This document shows positions 28,257-40,500 of a DNA stretch of 64,000 nucleotides, piece after piece. Both the position numbers and the translations under genes were made by a program. Position 1 is the first letter of the stretch, and each line of letters opens with the position of its first letter. The stretch covers positions 1-64,000 of the forward strand of contig NZ_JAFFPU010000028.1 of the NCBI RefSeq assembly GCF_016919175.1, read 5' to 3'. Under the pieces are notes generated by a model. It was not told where the DNA came from and did not search any database. It worked only from the letters and a program-made list of their open reading frames with translations. The DNA is from Leptospira ainlahdjerensis. GTDB lineage: Bacteria; Spirochaetota; Leptospiria; Leptospirales; Leptospiraceae.

Positions 28257-28999
28257 TCTTTTGTCCTATGGTGGAACCAGACGTTCGGTTCCACATACTC
28301 TCCCAAGTTCGAGTCTCGGTCGATGATGACCGGGACGAGACCTCCCGGAATTGCGAACTCACCCGATTTCGGAAAACTCAAGCCGGTCCATTTTTCCCAT
28401 TCCGGAATCGTTCCGCGGATCACCATCGATTTTTTTTCGATTCGGATTAGTTCTGCACCCGCCCTTTCGTGAACGCGAATCCAAGGGTCTTGTGCAAAAC
28501 CGTCCTCCCTTCTTCTTTCTAAATATTCTTCCAAGGATAAGAACGGAAATTTTTCCTTTTGATTCGGTCTTACGCAGGCGAACAAATGAAGAATGTTCTG
28601 GGACGCCGCATTTTTTTTGAGCGCGGAAAGAATGGAATGAGACAAAGCGGAGCCTCTAAATTCAGGAAGAATTTCGATCGACCATGCGCTCGCAGAATTG
28701 GAATCGATTCCGGTTTCAAGATCTTTTACACCTTTTAGAACCGCTTCTCCCCAACCTTTCGGCAAAGTGTTTTCTTCCCCGTTCCAATAAAAAGGAATCA
28801 TCTTTCCCGTGCCGGCGACTCTTCGATCCGTTGTAAGAGCGGCACAGTGCAACGTCGGAAATTTCTCCACAACCCAAGGGTAAAATTCTTTTCCGATCGG
28901 ATCTTGGTTTAGAAAAACAGGCCAAACGTCTATATCCAACTCTTCTTTGGAAATTCCTTCGGCAAAGGCTTGGGCAAATGTGATCAGTCGAAATTCCAT
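28250..28999 (-). CDS. GNAT-fold acyltransferase-like protein, 249 aa
   Basis: Cytoplasmic protein with features of a GNAT-like transferase: AWSIEILPEFRGSALSHSIL resembles the core beta strand and acyl-CoA loop, and the C-terminal GGLVPVIIDRDSNLGEYVEP plus NVWFHH is a conserved tail known from GNAT-like proteins of unknown acceptor. The frame is open up to 29143, but the terminator of the upstream gene (29031-29066) lies inside that extension, so the ATG at 28999 is the better start. It is transcribed separately from the exported-protein gene at 29234. Acceptor substrate unknown. Confidence 0.6.
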   Translation of the reverse strand: MEFRLITFAQAFAEGISKEELDIDVWPVFLNQDPIGKEFYPWVVEKFPTLHCAALTTDRRVAGTGKMIPFYWNGEENTLPKGWGEAVLKGVKDLETGIDSNSASAWSIEILPEFRGSALSHSILSALKKNAASQNILHLFACVRPNQKEKFPFLSLEEYLERRREDGFAQDPWIRVHERAGAELIRIEKKSMVIRGTIPEWEKWTGLSFPKSGEFAIPGGLVPVIIDRDSNLGEYVEPNVWFHHRTKDA

Positions 29000-29030
29000 T
29001 CTTAGATTCAAAAAAGAAATGGGTGAAGAA

Positions 29031-29066
29031 TTGAAAACAAAAAAGCCTCCGATGTCCGAAGGCTTT
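29031..29066 (-). terminator. Rho-independent terminator
   Basis: On the minus strand AAAGCCT and AGGCTTT form a 7-bp stem around an 11-nt loop, followed by TTTTTTGTTTTC. It lies between the gene ending at 29234 and the gene starting at 28999. Confidence 0.6.
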
Positions 29067-29233
29067 CCAAAAGAAACCACCGATGAAAAAGAGGAGTTTT
29101 TCCCAAAATCCGAAATGTGGGAACTCCCTCCCTTTTCGATCACACTTCGATCTCTCGGAAGCTAAAAATAGCGAAATCTTCGGCTTTTGTGGGAACTCTT
29201 ACGAACTTTCTTTCCGATTTTTTGAGACAAACT

Positions 29234-30412
29234 TTAAGGAACCGTCGCGAACGTCACCGTAATCGCGTCCACATAGGCTTTCGTCAGAGTGTCCCAACTA
29301 GAACCGACCGGACTTGTGGTGGCCGCCGATTTTCCATCCGTTCCGACTCGATCATACAACGAATCCACTCTGGAGGCAGCAACGTAATCCGAAGGAATCG
29401 CAGTGGAAGCGACACCTTCCGCGACAAATCCGTTAAAATTGAACAGACCGTAAGTAGGAGTAAACGGTATAAACTGATTCACGGTCGGAGTACAGGTAAT
29501 CGCCTGTCCCGAAGTGATCGCTGCTTGTTCCAATCCACCTTTTGCGGTAACGTTTAGATTTCCGTCCAACTTTTGGCTGTAAGCAAGTTTGTAATATTCT
29601 CTTCCGGCTCCGGGACAAAGACCTTGGTTGTGCGCGTATCCGAGCGCCGTAGTCCCCGAGTTGATCGGAATCAGATCCGTATTCCCCGCAAAACTAACGA
29701 CCGACTTGAAACAAAAAATCGTTCGATTGTCCATTTCTTCCAAAATCACCCTTCCCGTGTCCACGTCTTGACCGAGCGCATCGGCACCGAGAGTTCCCTT
29801 CCAAGAATAAGTCTGGATCAATCCTTGGTTGGCAAATCCGGTCACAACGGGCTGCACAACATAACTTTCGATGATCGCGGTCGCCCCGGTCCATCGAAGC
29901 GGATCCAGACGACTCAATTGATAGAGAAGTACAGCCCCGTCTCCGGAAGCTTCTCTTGGATTATCATCGAAGAAAAATTGGAGCGCGGGTTGATTGTCGC
30001 TCGTAGAACGAAGTTCAAAAAAATTAGTAAAAGATGCCGCCGCGGCCAAAGTAGTCGGTTTGTAGGCGACCGCTCCCGAATTCAATTTCAAACGGAGGGT
30101 AAAGGATTGTCCGTTCATAATTTGATTGGGAAGAGTGAGGTTGACCGTAGTGCCCAAAGGAAAATTTTTACGGATCGCAGAAATCAAATCGTCCATAAAA
30201 AGGGAATTCCCTCTCGCCCAAGTCGCGGACTGACGTACAAATCCCCAGGTGTCGGCGCTCGCCTTCAGAGGTTGTAACATCTCCAGATGAACCGGAAACG
30301 GTTTTGGAGAATCCTCTCTTACAAAAAAAGGAACTCGATCCGATCGAAACGTAAGTCCGGTTCCAAAAAAAAGAAACGCTACAAAAGAAAAATAGATCCA
30401 AGATTTTTTCAT
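29234..30412 (-). CDS. exported protein of unknown function, 392 aa
   Basis: Signal peptide at the N-terminus (MKKSWIYFSFVAFLFFGTGL). The mature protein is rich in Thr, Ser, Ala and aromatic residues with predicted beta structure, and has four or five cysteines in its second half (TIFCFKS, GLCPGAG, AITCTPT) that could form disulfides outside the cytoplasm. No known family was recognised. The ATG at 30412 is chosen over 30427 because GAGGAAG sits 6 nt upstream. It follows the small lipoprotein gene by 11 bp, so both are probably co-transcribed. Likely a periplasmic or surface protein. Confidence 0.6.
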   Translation of the reverse strand: MKKSWIYFSFVAFLFFGTGLTFRSDRVPFFVREDSPKPFPVHLEMLQPLKASADTWGFVRQSATWARGNSLFMDDLISAIRKNFPLGTTVNLTLPNQIMNGQSFTLRLKLNSGAVAYKPTTLAAAASFTNFFELRSTSDNQPALQFFFDDNPREASGDGAVLLYQLSRLDPLRWTGATAIIESYVVQPVVTGFANQGLIQTYSWKGTLGADALGQDVDTGRVILEEMDNRTIFCFKSVVSFAGNTDLIPINSGTTALGYAHNQGLCPGAGREYYKLAYSQKLDGNLNVTAKGGLEQAAITSGQAITCTPTVNQFIPFTPTYGLFNFNGFVAEGVASTAIPSDYVAASRVDSLYDRVGTDGKSAATTSPVGSSWDTLTKAYVDAITVTFATVP

Positions 30413-30423
30413 ACTCGGCTTCC

Positions 30424-30624
30424 TCATTGAGCGATTCCTTTAGGAACGATGATAAAAAAACCGGTCTTACTTTGTTCCACGTAAGGCTGACTTACGATCC
30501 AAAGAAGAGCCCCGATCTGGAGATCGTTATTTTTTTCTTCCTTCTTACACGCTCCGAAAAAGAGGGAAACTAAAACCGCTGCGAGCAAAATTCCCGCAGA
30601 AAAAAACATACGAAATTTCTTCAT
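30424..30624 (-). CDS. small lipoprotein, 66 aa
   Basis: Signal peptide MKKFRMFFSAGILLAAVLVS ending in the lipobox FFGAC (Cys26), followed by only 40 mature residues: a charged KKEEKNND linker and a hydrophobic IGALLWIVSQPYVEQ segment. A strong GGGGGAGGAT ribosome site is placed 5 nt before the ATG at 30624, which favours this start over an in-frame one at 30690. First gene of a two-gene unit with the exported protein at 29234. Function unknown; it may anchor or partner that protein. Confidence 0.68.
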   Translation of the reverse strand: MKKFRMFFSAGILLAAVLVSLFFGACKKEEKNNDLQIGALLWIVSQPYVEQSKTGFFIIVPKGIAQ

Positions 30625-30796
30625 AAATATCCTCCCCCACAACTTGAGGTTTGTATTAAAGTAACATTCGATGGATTTTCTTTTTTCCAATGGAAAGAAT
30701 TTGTATCCCTATAAAAGTATCCACAACCGAACGATAGTCAATCAAGATTCTTACCGGTCGGTTTGTATCTTTTTTGTAATTTATAAAAAGCTCTCC

Positions 30797-31408
30797 ATGC
30801 ACTCAGACAAATCCTTGATTCTATTCTTAAGAAATCCGGCGTTTGGCCGGGTGAAAACCAGACTCGCCAAAACTCTCGGTGATAAAAACGCCCTGAAAGT
30901 CTACGAACAACTTTTGGAGATCACAAAAGAACAAATCAAAAAGTTGGACGCTCCGGTTCGGCTTTACTTTGATTCGATTCCGGATTCCGACTTTTCGGAT
31001 TGGGGAAACAAAACGAGCATTCATCTTCAAACCGGAGAAGACCTCGGAGCAAGAATGCAGAATGCGTTTTTGGAAACGTTTCAAAGCGGAGCCGAAAAAG
31101 TTTTGATCATCGGAAGCGACTGCCCCGATCTCCAAACAAAACATATCAACGAAGCGTTTTCGGCTTTAGGATCCAAAGACGCTGTAATCGGTCCCGCAAA
31201 AGACGGAGGGTATTATTTGTTGGGTTTAAAATCAATTTCCCTCGATATTTTTAAAAACATTCCGTGGAGTAGCGAACGGGTTTTTGCAATGACATTAGAA
31301 AAATTGCAATTAGAGAGAAAGGATGTTTGGATTCTTCCGATATTAAACGACATCGACGAAGAAACCGATTTGGAGCCTTATCTCCGATCGGGAAAGCTGA
31401 AGATCTAA
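30797..31408 (+). CDS. TIGR04282-type (DUF2064) glycosyltransferase, 203 aa
   Basis: GT-A-like fold: LILFLRNPAFGRVKTRLAK at 7-25 carries the K-T-R-L nucleotide-binding motif, IGSDCPDL at 105-112 is the DxD-like metal site, GPAKDGGYYLLGLK follows at 132-145, and the C-terminal DIDEETDLEPY is typical. The family is known from arsenosugar-type or related biosynthesis gene sets, but no arsenic gene accompanies it here. The ATG at 30797 gives the normal family start; an extension to 30671 adds an unrelated sequence. Cytoplasmic. Divergent from the small lipoprotein gene. Confidence 0.85.
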   Translation: MHSDKSLILFLRNPAFGRVKTRLAKTLGDKNALKVYEQLLEITKEQIKKLDAPVRLYFDSIPDSDFSDWGNKTSIHLQTGEDLGARMQNAFLETFQSGAEKVLIIGSDCPDLQTKHINEAFSALGSKDAVIGPAKDGGYYLLGLKSISLDIFKNIPWSSERVFAMTLEKLQLERKDVWILPILNDIDEETDLEPYLRSGKLKI

Positions 31409-31494
31409 CGGGGACAAAGGATCATTCCTTAAGAGATCGGTTCGGATTCCCATTAAAGGGTTTTCTTTTGAAATCGGTTCCCGAGAATACGTCC

Positions 31495-32457
31495 ATGCGA
31501 TTTTTCGAAAACAAACCGGTCTTTTTTTGGATTTCTTTTTTTTTAGGAATCGGAATCGCAGCGCCGAACATCTCCGCGGAAAATCGGAAAGTCTCCGCAA
31601 ACGCGTTCCTCAAACTCAAAAACGTAAAGTTTCGTCTGGAAGATGAAATCTACTTTACGGTGAATAAACTAACCGTGGAAGCGATCTCGAATCGACAAGG
31701 TTCGCCGGTGAACTTCAACGATCCTTCCTCTTTTCATCTCAATCTTTTTCAAGGAGAAACCGAATTTGAAATTTCGGTCTTGGAATTTTTATTCAACGAA
31801 AACATAAAAACGTTTCCGAACTTTCCATTACGAAAATTGAAACTATCCTCCGTCGAAATCGAAGGAAAAAGAAAAATCAGAATTACGGGTGAATACAAAC
31901 TTGTTTTCTGGGTGGACGTGGAAATGATCTGCAATCTGGAATTGGTTCCGAACAGTTCCACGTTGATCCTAAAATCGGAATCGATGAGCGCCGCTGGAAT
32001 TCCGGGAGCCGGTGATTTTCTTTCCTATGTCGGAGTCGGTCTCAAAACTCTTCTTCCGATTCCGGAAGGCCGAGGATTGAAAATCATAGAAAAAAGTTTT
32101 CGTATTCAATCCTTTCTTCTCTTACCTCCTCCGCGTATCGAGGGAACGATCGTCCATCTCGAATTGTTTCCCGATCGAATCCTTGTTCGTTTCGATTCTC
32201 AAAAAATTCCTTCGCTTCCCCGGCTTTCATTTCTTCCGGGAATTCCCAATCAGATTGCGATGTCCGGAGGTGAGATCCGAGTCGGTTCCGTTTTTTTAAA
32301 GAATACGGATCTTCACCTGATCGATCAGGATCCTTCCGATCCACTCGACTTTCACATAAAAAATCTTCTCTTACAACTTTCCTCGGGAAATCTCAATCTC
32401 AATACAAAGGGAGAACTGAAAGTATTTCTTCCGGATTATGAAGATTTAAAAAAGTAG
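31495..32457 (+). CDS. exported protein of unknown function, 320 aa
   Basis: N-terminal signal (FFENKPVFFWISFFLGIGIAA) followed by an all-beta looking mature part with long alternating strands (RKLKLSSVEIEGKRKIRITG, GEIRVGSVFLKNTDLHLID). No family was recognised; it resembles AsmA/TamB-like or lipid-binding beta-rich proteins only in general character. The ATG at 31495 is chosen; a TTG at 31468 with an AAAGGG ribosome site is an alternative that adds nine residues. It lies 86 bp after the glycosyltransferase gene and 165 bp before the MlaC-like gene, so it may belong to an envelope cluster. Confidence 0.6.
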   Translation: MRFFENKPVFFWISFFLGIGIAAPNISAENRKVSANAFLKLKNVKFRLEDEIYFTVNKLTVEAISNRQGSPVNFNDPSSFHLNLFQGETEFEISVLEFLFNENIKTFPNFPLRKLKLSSVEIEGKRKIRITGEYKLVFWVDVEMICNLELVPNSSTLILKSESMSAAGIPGAGDFLSYVGVGLKTLLPIPEGRGLKIIEKSFRIQSFLLLPPPRIEGTIVHLELFPDRILVRFDSQKIPSLPRLSFLPGIPNQIAMSGGEIRVGSVFLKNTDLHLIDQDPSDPLDFHIKNLLLQLSSGNLNLNTKGELKVFLPDYEDLKK

Positions 32458-32622
32458 AATTTAGATCCAAAGCTACTTATAGAAAGATCATCCTCGAGCC
32501 GCCGCTTTCCCATTTATTCCGTTGACTTCCCCGACCGTTCAAGAAAGCTGTAGGAAGTCCAATTCCGTTCTTCAGGAACCGTTTCTGGATCCATACAACT
32601 ATAAAACAACAGGTAACGTGTT

Positions 32623-33237
32623 GTGAAAAAAATAATTTCCATTCTTTTCCTTTTCTCCTTGTTCCTTCCCAATCTGCTTTTTTCTCAAAATTCCGCAGAC
32701 CCGAATCCGTCCACCCAAGAAGGTTCACCCCCCGCTCCTCCGGAAGAAACTCCGTCCGACGAGGAACTGATTTCTTCCACCGTAAAAAAATTGATCGGCT
32801 TTATTCGTTATAAGAAAAACGAAAAGGCGATCGCAATCATTCACGTAAAACAATTCAGCAATCAACTCCTGAAATCATCGGGCAAAATTGCGGACGCGGA
32901 TCGAAAGGAATTCGAGGAAGCGATTTCGGATTTTATCGTTCACCGCAGCTTTCCGATCGCTCACAAATATTTCGATAAGATCGATATCAACTACGAAAAA
33001 CCTGTAATTAAAGGTGAGAATGCAACGCTCGCTTCTTCCATCATCTGGAACGGTTCGGAACGAATCACTTTCTCTTGGATCCTAAGTAAGATCGATGGAA
33101 CTTGGTATGTCACAGACTTCTTAAACGAAGGCAAATACGCTTCCGAAACCAATCGAACCAAATCAGTCGATCCTTCCATCAAAAAGAACGGTATCAAACA
33201 AACCATCGCGCTTATCAAAAGAGAAGCAAAGAACTAA
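32623..33237 (+). CDS. MlaC/Ttg2D-like periplasmic phospholipid-binding protein, 204 aa
   Basis: Signal peptide 1-21 (GTG start; LFLFSLFLPNLLFS), then a Pro-rich linker and a domain with the MlaC pattern: ISSTVKKLIGFI, a central helical segment, and GTWYVTDFLNEGKYASETNR, which corresponds to the family's G-x-W-x-V-x-D-x-x-x-E-G-x-S end. MlaC proteins carry phospholipids between membranes. The permease and ATPase genes mlaFEDB are absent nearby; instead an RND exporter starts 7 bp downstream. The GTG at 32623 has an ACAGGTAA element upstream. Functional assignment rests on the family pattern and on context. Confidence 0.75.
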   Translation: MKKIISILFLFSLFLPNLLFSQNSADPNPSTQEGSPPAPPEETPSDEELISSTVKKLIGFIRYKKNEKAIAIIHVKQFSNQLLKSSGKIADADRKEFEEAISDFIVHRSFPIAHKYFDKIDINYEKPVIKGENATLASSIIWNGSERITFSWILSKIDGTWYVTDFLNEGKYASETNRTKSVDPSIKKNGIKQTIALIKREAKN

Positions 33238-33243
33238 ACAAAC

Positions 33244-36162
<2,919 letters not shown>

Positions 36163-36169
36163 CTTGAGA

Positions 36170-36748
36170 ATGATCAAAAACGGAATCTTCTTAATCGCTC
36201 TGGCTTTTGTTACGGCAAATTGTACGGTAAAATATATCAGAACAGGAGCGACCTGGGAAAAGGAACTTGGGACGTTCAAGCGTCTGGCCGTCCAGGTCCC
36301 TGCGGAAAGCGAAGCCGGAGAATCCGAAAAAAAATTGGCCGCGAAGATTTCCGAAAATTATCTTTCGCACCATAAGGAATTTATCATCTATCCTTACAAA
36401 GCCGGAGCTTCCGTCTGCGGAAGTTCCGATAAAAAAGTACAGGGAATCTTTCAGCTAAAAATCATCGAAACGGAAACTCCGGAAAAAGTGAATCTAACTG
36501 CACTCGGAAAGGTGATCCACTGCAAAAAAGGAGAAATTCTCTGGGAAGGTTTGGCTCAAAATTCTTATACAAAGAATACGGAAGAGAATTTATCTCTGAT
36601 CAACACCTACACTCAACTGTACGGAAAGGAAATCGCGGGAAAAGTAAATCCTTACTTCTTTCTGCTCCAGACTCTCTTGGAAAAATTGGACAGCCCGATT
36701 CTTACCGAAGACGAAAAGGACGAAAAGATAGAAGTGGAAGCGAGATAA
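36170..36748 (+). CDS. lipoprotein of the MlaC-RND operon, 192 aa
   Basis: Lipobox FVTANC with Cys18 after a short hydrophobic signal. The mature part is basic and beta-rich (FKRLAVQVPAESEAGESEKK, GIFQLKIIETETPEKVNLTA). It resembles the MXAN_6521/LA_1396 lipoprotein family as far as can be judged by eye. The ATG at 36170 lies 8 bp after the stop of the RND gene. An upstream in-frame ATG at 36044 overlaps that gene and gives a Lys-rich nonsense extension. Probable outer-membrane-anchored partner of the lipid exporter. Confidence 0.72.
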   Translation: MIKNGIFLIALAFVTANCTVKYIRTGATWEKELGTFKRLAVQVPAESEAGESEKKLAAKISENYLSHHKEFIIYPYKAGASVCGSSDKKVQGIFQLKIIETETPEKVNLTALGKVIHCKKGEILWEGLAQNSYTKNTEENLSLINTYTQLYGKEIAGKVNPYFFLLQTLLEKLDSPILTEDEKDEKIEVEAR

Positions 36749-36761
36749 AAAATTTATTTCG
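36741..36761. terminator. hairpin over two convergent stop codons
   Basis: CGAGATAAA (36741-36749) pairs with TTTATTTCG (36753-36761) with one G-U pair and a 3-nt loop. Each arm contains the TAA of one of the two facing genes. Confidence 0.45.
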
Positions 36762-37185
36762 TAGAGGAAGGAACCGAGAGGGATTCGAGAAACGTGTTGT
36801 ATTCCACACATTCCGGAATTTGATACGTAACGATGGAACCGCAGTCGGCTCGTTCCACACTCTTGATGCAGAGTTCCGCATCCAGTTTTAGATTGTCGCT
36901 TAATTTTTTAAGAACGATCGGCTCTGATTTATCCAGATCATAGTTGAAATCACTGTAACACTGTGCGTTATCCGGATAACTAAGGCTCGCTTCTTTGCGA
37001 TGAGGCCCTTCCAGAGAAGAAAGATAAGACTCCTTACAACGACTCATCTGTAAACAATACGCGTCGGCGACCTTTTTATAGACTTCCGCAGAAGCGGCTT
37101 GAGAGACGGCTCCCCCTTTTTCGCAATGAATCACAAAAACTGCGATCAAGACGATTCCGGAAACTTTTGGTAAAAGGGCGCGCAT
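36754..37185 (-). CDS. cysteine-rich lipoprotein, 143 aa
   Basis: Lipobox VIHC after the hydrophobic VSGIVLIAVF segment; Cys21 is the predicted lipid site. The mature 120 residues contain six further cysteines (DAYCLQMSRC, NAQCYSDF, ELCIKS, ADCGS, PECVEY), suggesting three disulfides and a compact helical fold. No known family was recognised. Convergent with the RND operon; 5 bp separate the two stop codons. Expected at the periplasmic side or cell surface. Confidence 0.65.
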   Translation of the reverse strand: MRALLPKVSGIVLIAVFVIHCEKGGAVSQAASAEVYKKVADAYCLQMSRCKESYLSSLEGPHRKEASLSYPDNAQCYSDFNYDLDKSEPIVLKKLSDNLKLDAELCIKSVERADCGSIVTYQIPECVEYNTFLESLSVPSSTK

Positions 37186-37287
37186 ATCGAAAGAATAAAG
37201 AAAGAACCCTCGTTGGCAAGTTTTTTCCTAACTGGGGAATCGGATTCAAGAAGAAGAATTTCAGTAAGAAAACGCCGAGCGTAAACG

Positions 37288-38253
37288 TCAGCTTTCGATT
37301 TCCAACCCAAAAAGATTCGCGCTGTTTTTCAAAAAGACCTTTCGTTTTATTTCCTCGGACAAAGAAGAATTGAGGAGATTTGAAATCGGATGACTGAGCG
37401 CGTAAGGAATGCTCGGAAAATCGGAACCGAAATGAACTCGGTCCGGAAATTTTTCAAGGATCGCGAGATACGGATCCGTTTCTTCTCCCGTAGCAAGAAA
37501 ATCCACGAAGACCATCGTCGTGTCCAAACGAAGTTCCGGATAAATCGACATCAGCTCCACGTATTCCCAGACCTCACTCGCCCCCATGTGCGCCACGACG
37601 ACCTTCAATTCCGGATAACGTTGAATAAACGACCGAAAATAACGAATGTTCGTATAAACTCCGGGAAGAGGAGCGTCGCCGGAGTGGATCACAAGAGGGA
37701 TTTTCTTTTTTTCCAAATAAGAAAACGTATCGGAAAGTTCGGATCTCGTCAGATCGAGTCTTCCCACTTCACAATGAAGTTTAAAACCGCGAAAACCGTA
37801 ATCTTCCACTGCTCGTTTTACATATTCAAGACAACCCGTTTCCGGAAAGAACGTCCCAAAAAGAATGGCACCTCTTGTATTCGAATGATTCTCAAACACC
37901 CAGCGATTCAGACCTTCGGCCATTCTTTCCTTATGCGCATAATTCAGGGTCGTAAAAAAACGAACCTGATTTTTAGCCAACGATTCCAGACGTTGTGCCT
38001 CCGTTTCCCGGTAAGCGATCTCCCAGTTTACCCCGTCGAACCACTTCCAAATCTGTTTCATCACGTATTCCGGAAAAAAATGAGTATGAATATCGATGAT
38101 AAACGGAAGTCCGTATTTTTTTAGAAGTGGAAGATGGGACGGAGAGGATTCGTCTCGAAGGGGTGGACGATGCTCGGGATGTTTCCAGGGAAAGGGCGAA
38201 GGAAGAATCGAATGAGAATCCGAAGAAAGAATATGATGACAGCAAGGAAGCAT
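37288..38253 (-). CDS. amidohydrolase family (amidohydrolase 2) protein, 321 aa
   Basis: TIM-barrel metal-dependent hydrolase. Metal-binding elements appear in order: IDIHTHFFP near 53, FKLHCEVG near 155, LVIHSGDAP near 188, VVAHMGASE near 218 and HFGSDFPSIPYA near 274. The family includes decarboxylases and hydrolases acting on ring or lactone substrates; the exact reaction is not visible. The N-terminal 45 residues (His/Ser/Pro-rich) are unusual, so a start nearer FIIDIHTH is possible, though no better-placed Met was found. Cytoplasmic. Confidence 0.72.
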   Translation of the reverse strand: MLPCCHHILSSDSHSILPSPFPWKHPEHRPPLRDESSPSHLPLLKKYGLPFIIDIHTHFFPEYVMKQIWKWFDGVNWEIAYRETEAQRLESLAKNQVRFFTTLNYAHKERMAEGLNRWVFENHSNTRGAILFGTFFPETGCLEYVKRAVEDYGFRGFKLHCEVGRLDLTRSELSDTFSYLEKKKIPLVIHSGDAPLPGVYTNIRYFRSFIQRYPELKVVVAHMGASEVWEYVELMSIYPELRLDTTMVFVDFLATGEETDPYLAILEKFPDRVHFGSDFPSIPYALSHPISNLLNSSLSEEIKRKVFLKNSANLFGLEIES

Positions 38254-38358
38254 ACCGAGAGTTTCTTTTCCCCCTAACGTGCGTCAATCGATTGTCTCTT
38301 TTTTCCTTGACTGATCCTAAAGAGAAGGTTTCCATAATTGAAATTTTCGGGAGGATTT

Positions 38359-38628
38359 ATGAATCCAATTTTTCAGGCATTGAAGATAGGAACCGTATTT
38401 TTTTGGGTCTTAGTCGGAGCCAGTCTTTCGGGTGCTCTTCTTTTCGGCGAACCTTTGGACTTTCTCATACGCGCGGTCGGGATCGGAACGCTTGTAGTAC
38501 ATCTTTTCGAGATCGTATATTTCTGGATTACTCTCAAACATAAGTCTTCGAACCCGATTTTAGACGCGTTTCAGATTTTCATCTTCGGCGTTTTTCACAT
38601 GATACCGCTGAAAAACAAAAAAGTTTAA
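38359..38628 (+). CDS. small DUF1145-like membrane protein, 89 aa
   Basis: Three hydrophobic segments (IGTVFFWVLVGASLSGALLF, FLIRAVGIGTLVVHLFEIVYF, AFQIFIFGVFHMIPL). The pattern resembles DUF1145 proteins, short inner-membrane proteins of unknown function. A very good ribosome site GGGAGGATTT directly precedes the ATG at 38359, excluding an upstream TTG at 38338. Single gene, divergent from the amidohydrolase gene. Confidence 0.68.
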   Translation: MNPIFQALKIGTVFFWVLVGASLSGALLFGEPLDFLIRAVGIGTLVVHLFEIVYFWITLKHKSSNPILDAFQIFIFGVFHMIPLKNKKV

Positions 38629-38840
38629 AAATCGATTTCAAAAAGAAGCGGATTTGATCCCAACAAATGTCGCGGAGTTAAAGTTTAGGAACAAGAATTC
38701 ACGAAAATTTCTCGATTGGATCCAAACGAAACAAAAGAGATTTTTTTAAATCAACGTACAAGTTTCTCAGAAGAAAGACTTTAGGAAGTATTTATGGAGT
38801 ATGAAAACTTCGAAATCTCTCCATAAAACATTTCTTAGGT

Positions 38841-40481
38841 TTAGGGAGAATTCGATCCTGTTTTCAGAGAGTATCTTTCTAAAACAAAACCTTCTACGAC
38901 CTTTTTCTCTTCCAAAAGATACGATTTCGACTCCAGAGAATATTTTGTATCAATCCATTCTTCGTAAAAATCCTGAGGCGCGTTGATGTCCTTGGGAGGT
39001 GTTAAACCGAAATAAAAAACTTGAATTCCAGGAACGCGATTTTTTACCAAAATGGATTCAAGGTGTTCCCAGGATTTTTCGTTGTTTGCCACAAAATGAT
39101 TCTTTTCCAAATAAGAAGTGGAGATCAAAAACATATCGAATAAACTTTTGTGGACCACAGGATAAGTCGGATACCGATTCCATTCTCCTTGAAGAATTTC
39201 GAGGTGCTTTTTGACGAAGTCCACAACTTGAATATTCTTACGGGTATGATACAAACCGAAAAATATCTGCAATACGCATAAAAGGTAAACGATCGAATTT
39301 GCGATCACCTTTTCCCGAATTTGAATGGATTGAAAAACTATCGCGAGCAATAAAACAAAACAATAATAAGAAATTTCGGTAAATCGCAAACCTGCATACA
39401 AACCTCCCGGATTGTATGGACTAAACGTCTGCACTAGCAAAAGTCCGAGAACGCTCACGAAGAACAACAAACGGTAAACGTCGGTTTTATTTCTTTTCAA
39501 TATGAAAAATCCTACAATTCCAAAAATCATCGGGGCGCAGTAGGAAAACAAACCTACCTGAATCGGCGTGCCTAAAAAATATCCCTTTAAAAGTTCGATC
39601 TTTGTAAGAAGGTTTAACTTTAGAAAATCCGAATATGTAATTTTACTTCGAATTCCGAGCGCAGTCCCGAATTCTATGTAATTGAGAGATGCAAAGAATA
39701 TGATTCCCGCCAAAAAACCGAACAAAAGATAACGAAACTTCCAAAAAAGATCTTTCAGAGAATTTTTGAAAAATAAAATCGAACCCAACCCCAGCGAAAA
39801 ATAATAAAACACCGTTTCCGATCTGAGAAACAACGCCAAGGATCCGATCAGTCCGTAAAGAACGCCGATCTTGGTAGATTGCCCTTGTAGCAAAATCGCG
39901 AGGGTAGAATTCAAAAACAACAAAAAGCAAAGATTGGAAATTACGGTTTCCGAATATTCAAATCCCGAGTTTTGCGGATAACCGGTGAGGGCGAGTATAA
40001 AAACGACAAGACCAATCGACTGATTCTGGATTTCCAACCGAAGAGTCGCGATTTTATAAACCAGGAATGCGACCAAAAAGTAAAAAAGTAAAATGGCTCC
40101 GTTTAAAAAACGAGTTCCGGTCAGAAGATACAATCCGGAAAAACCCTGAGCAAAAAAAGCGGGATATTGAAATCTACAAGTATCCGCAGACCTCTTAGAA
40201 TCCGTATAAATCACCCAAGGATAGTGAAACGGAAAGTGTTTGAACTCCGGGTCAATCGCTTCTGCTCCATACAAACAATTGTGGTTTTTGATTCCTTTTT
40301 GGGCATACTGAGCCGTTTGATAGAGTTTGATCTGGGCATCCGTCTGAATGAGAGGAGAAACTCCTCGATCCCATTGAACTCTTTTCCAAACAAAAAACAA
40401 AACAAGAAAGATCGAAAGGATCCAAAGAGTTCTATGAATGACTTTATGAAACGTATGATTTTGAAACAAAGGGATCTCCAT
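38841..40481 (-). CDS. polytopic membrane protein, GT-C glycosyltransferase-like, 546 aa
   Basis: About 11 hydrophobic spans. A conserved-looking first loop (SPLIQTDAQIKLYQTAQYAQ) with Asp in the place of the GT-C catalytic loop is followed by PFHYPWVIYTDS. It lies 19 bp after a GT2 polyprenol-phosphate-type glycosyltransferase gene, which is a common arrangement where the GT2 makes a lipid-linked sugar and the GT-C protein transfers it. The C-terminal third is soluble. No signature proves the activity, so the function remains inferred. Minus-strand two-gene unit. Confidence 0.62.
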   Translation of the reverse strand: MEIPLFQNHTFHKVIHRTLWILSIFLVLFFVWKRVQWDRGVSPLIQTDAQIKLYQTAQYAQKGIKNHNCLYGAEAIDPEFKHFPFHYPWVIYTDSKRSADTCRFQYPAFFAQGFSGLYLLTGTRFLNGAILLFYFLVAFLVYKIATLRLEIQNQSIGLVVFILALTGYPQNSGFEYSETVISNLCFLLFLNSTLAILLQGQSTKIGVLYGLIGSLALFLRSETVFYYFSLGLGSILFFKNSLKDLFWKFRYLLFGFLAGIIFFASLNYIEFGTALGIRSKITYSDFLKLNLLTKIELLKGYFLGTPIQVGLFSYCAPMIFGIVGFFILKRNKTDVYRLLFFVSVLGLLLVQTFSPYNPGGLYAGLRFTEISYYCFVLLLAIVFQSIQIREKVIANSIVYLLCVLQIFFGLYHTRKNIQVVDFVKKHLEILQGEWNRYPTYPVVHKSLFDMFLISTSYLEKNHFVANNEKSWEHLESILVKNRVPGIQVFYFGLTPPKDINAPQDFYEEWIDTKYSLESKSYLLEEKKVVEGFVLERYSLKTGSNSP

Positions 40482-40500
40482 TCTAAAGTAAAAAAATCGA

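Noticed and set aside
29573..30277. 234-residue plus-strand frame
   Set aside because: Antisense to an exported-protein gene with signal peptide and ribosome site; Arg-rich low-complexity composition.
37390..38124. 244-residue plus-strand frame
   Set aside because: Antisense of the amidohydrolase gene, whose metal-binding motifs are clear.
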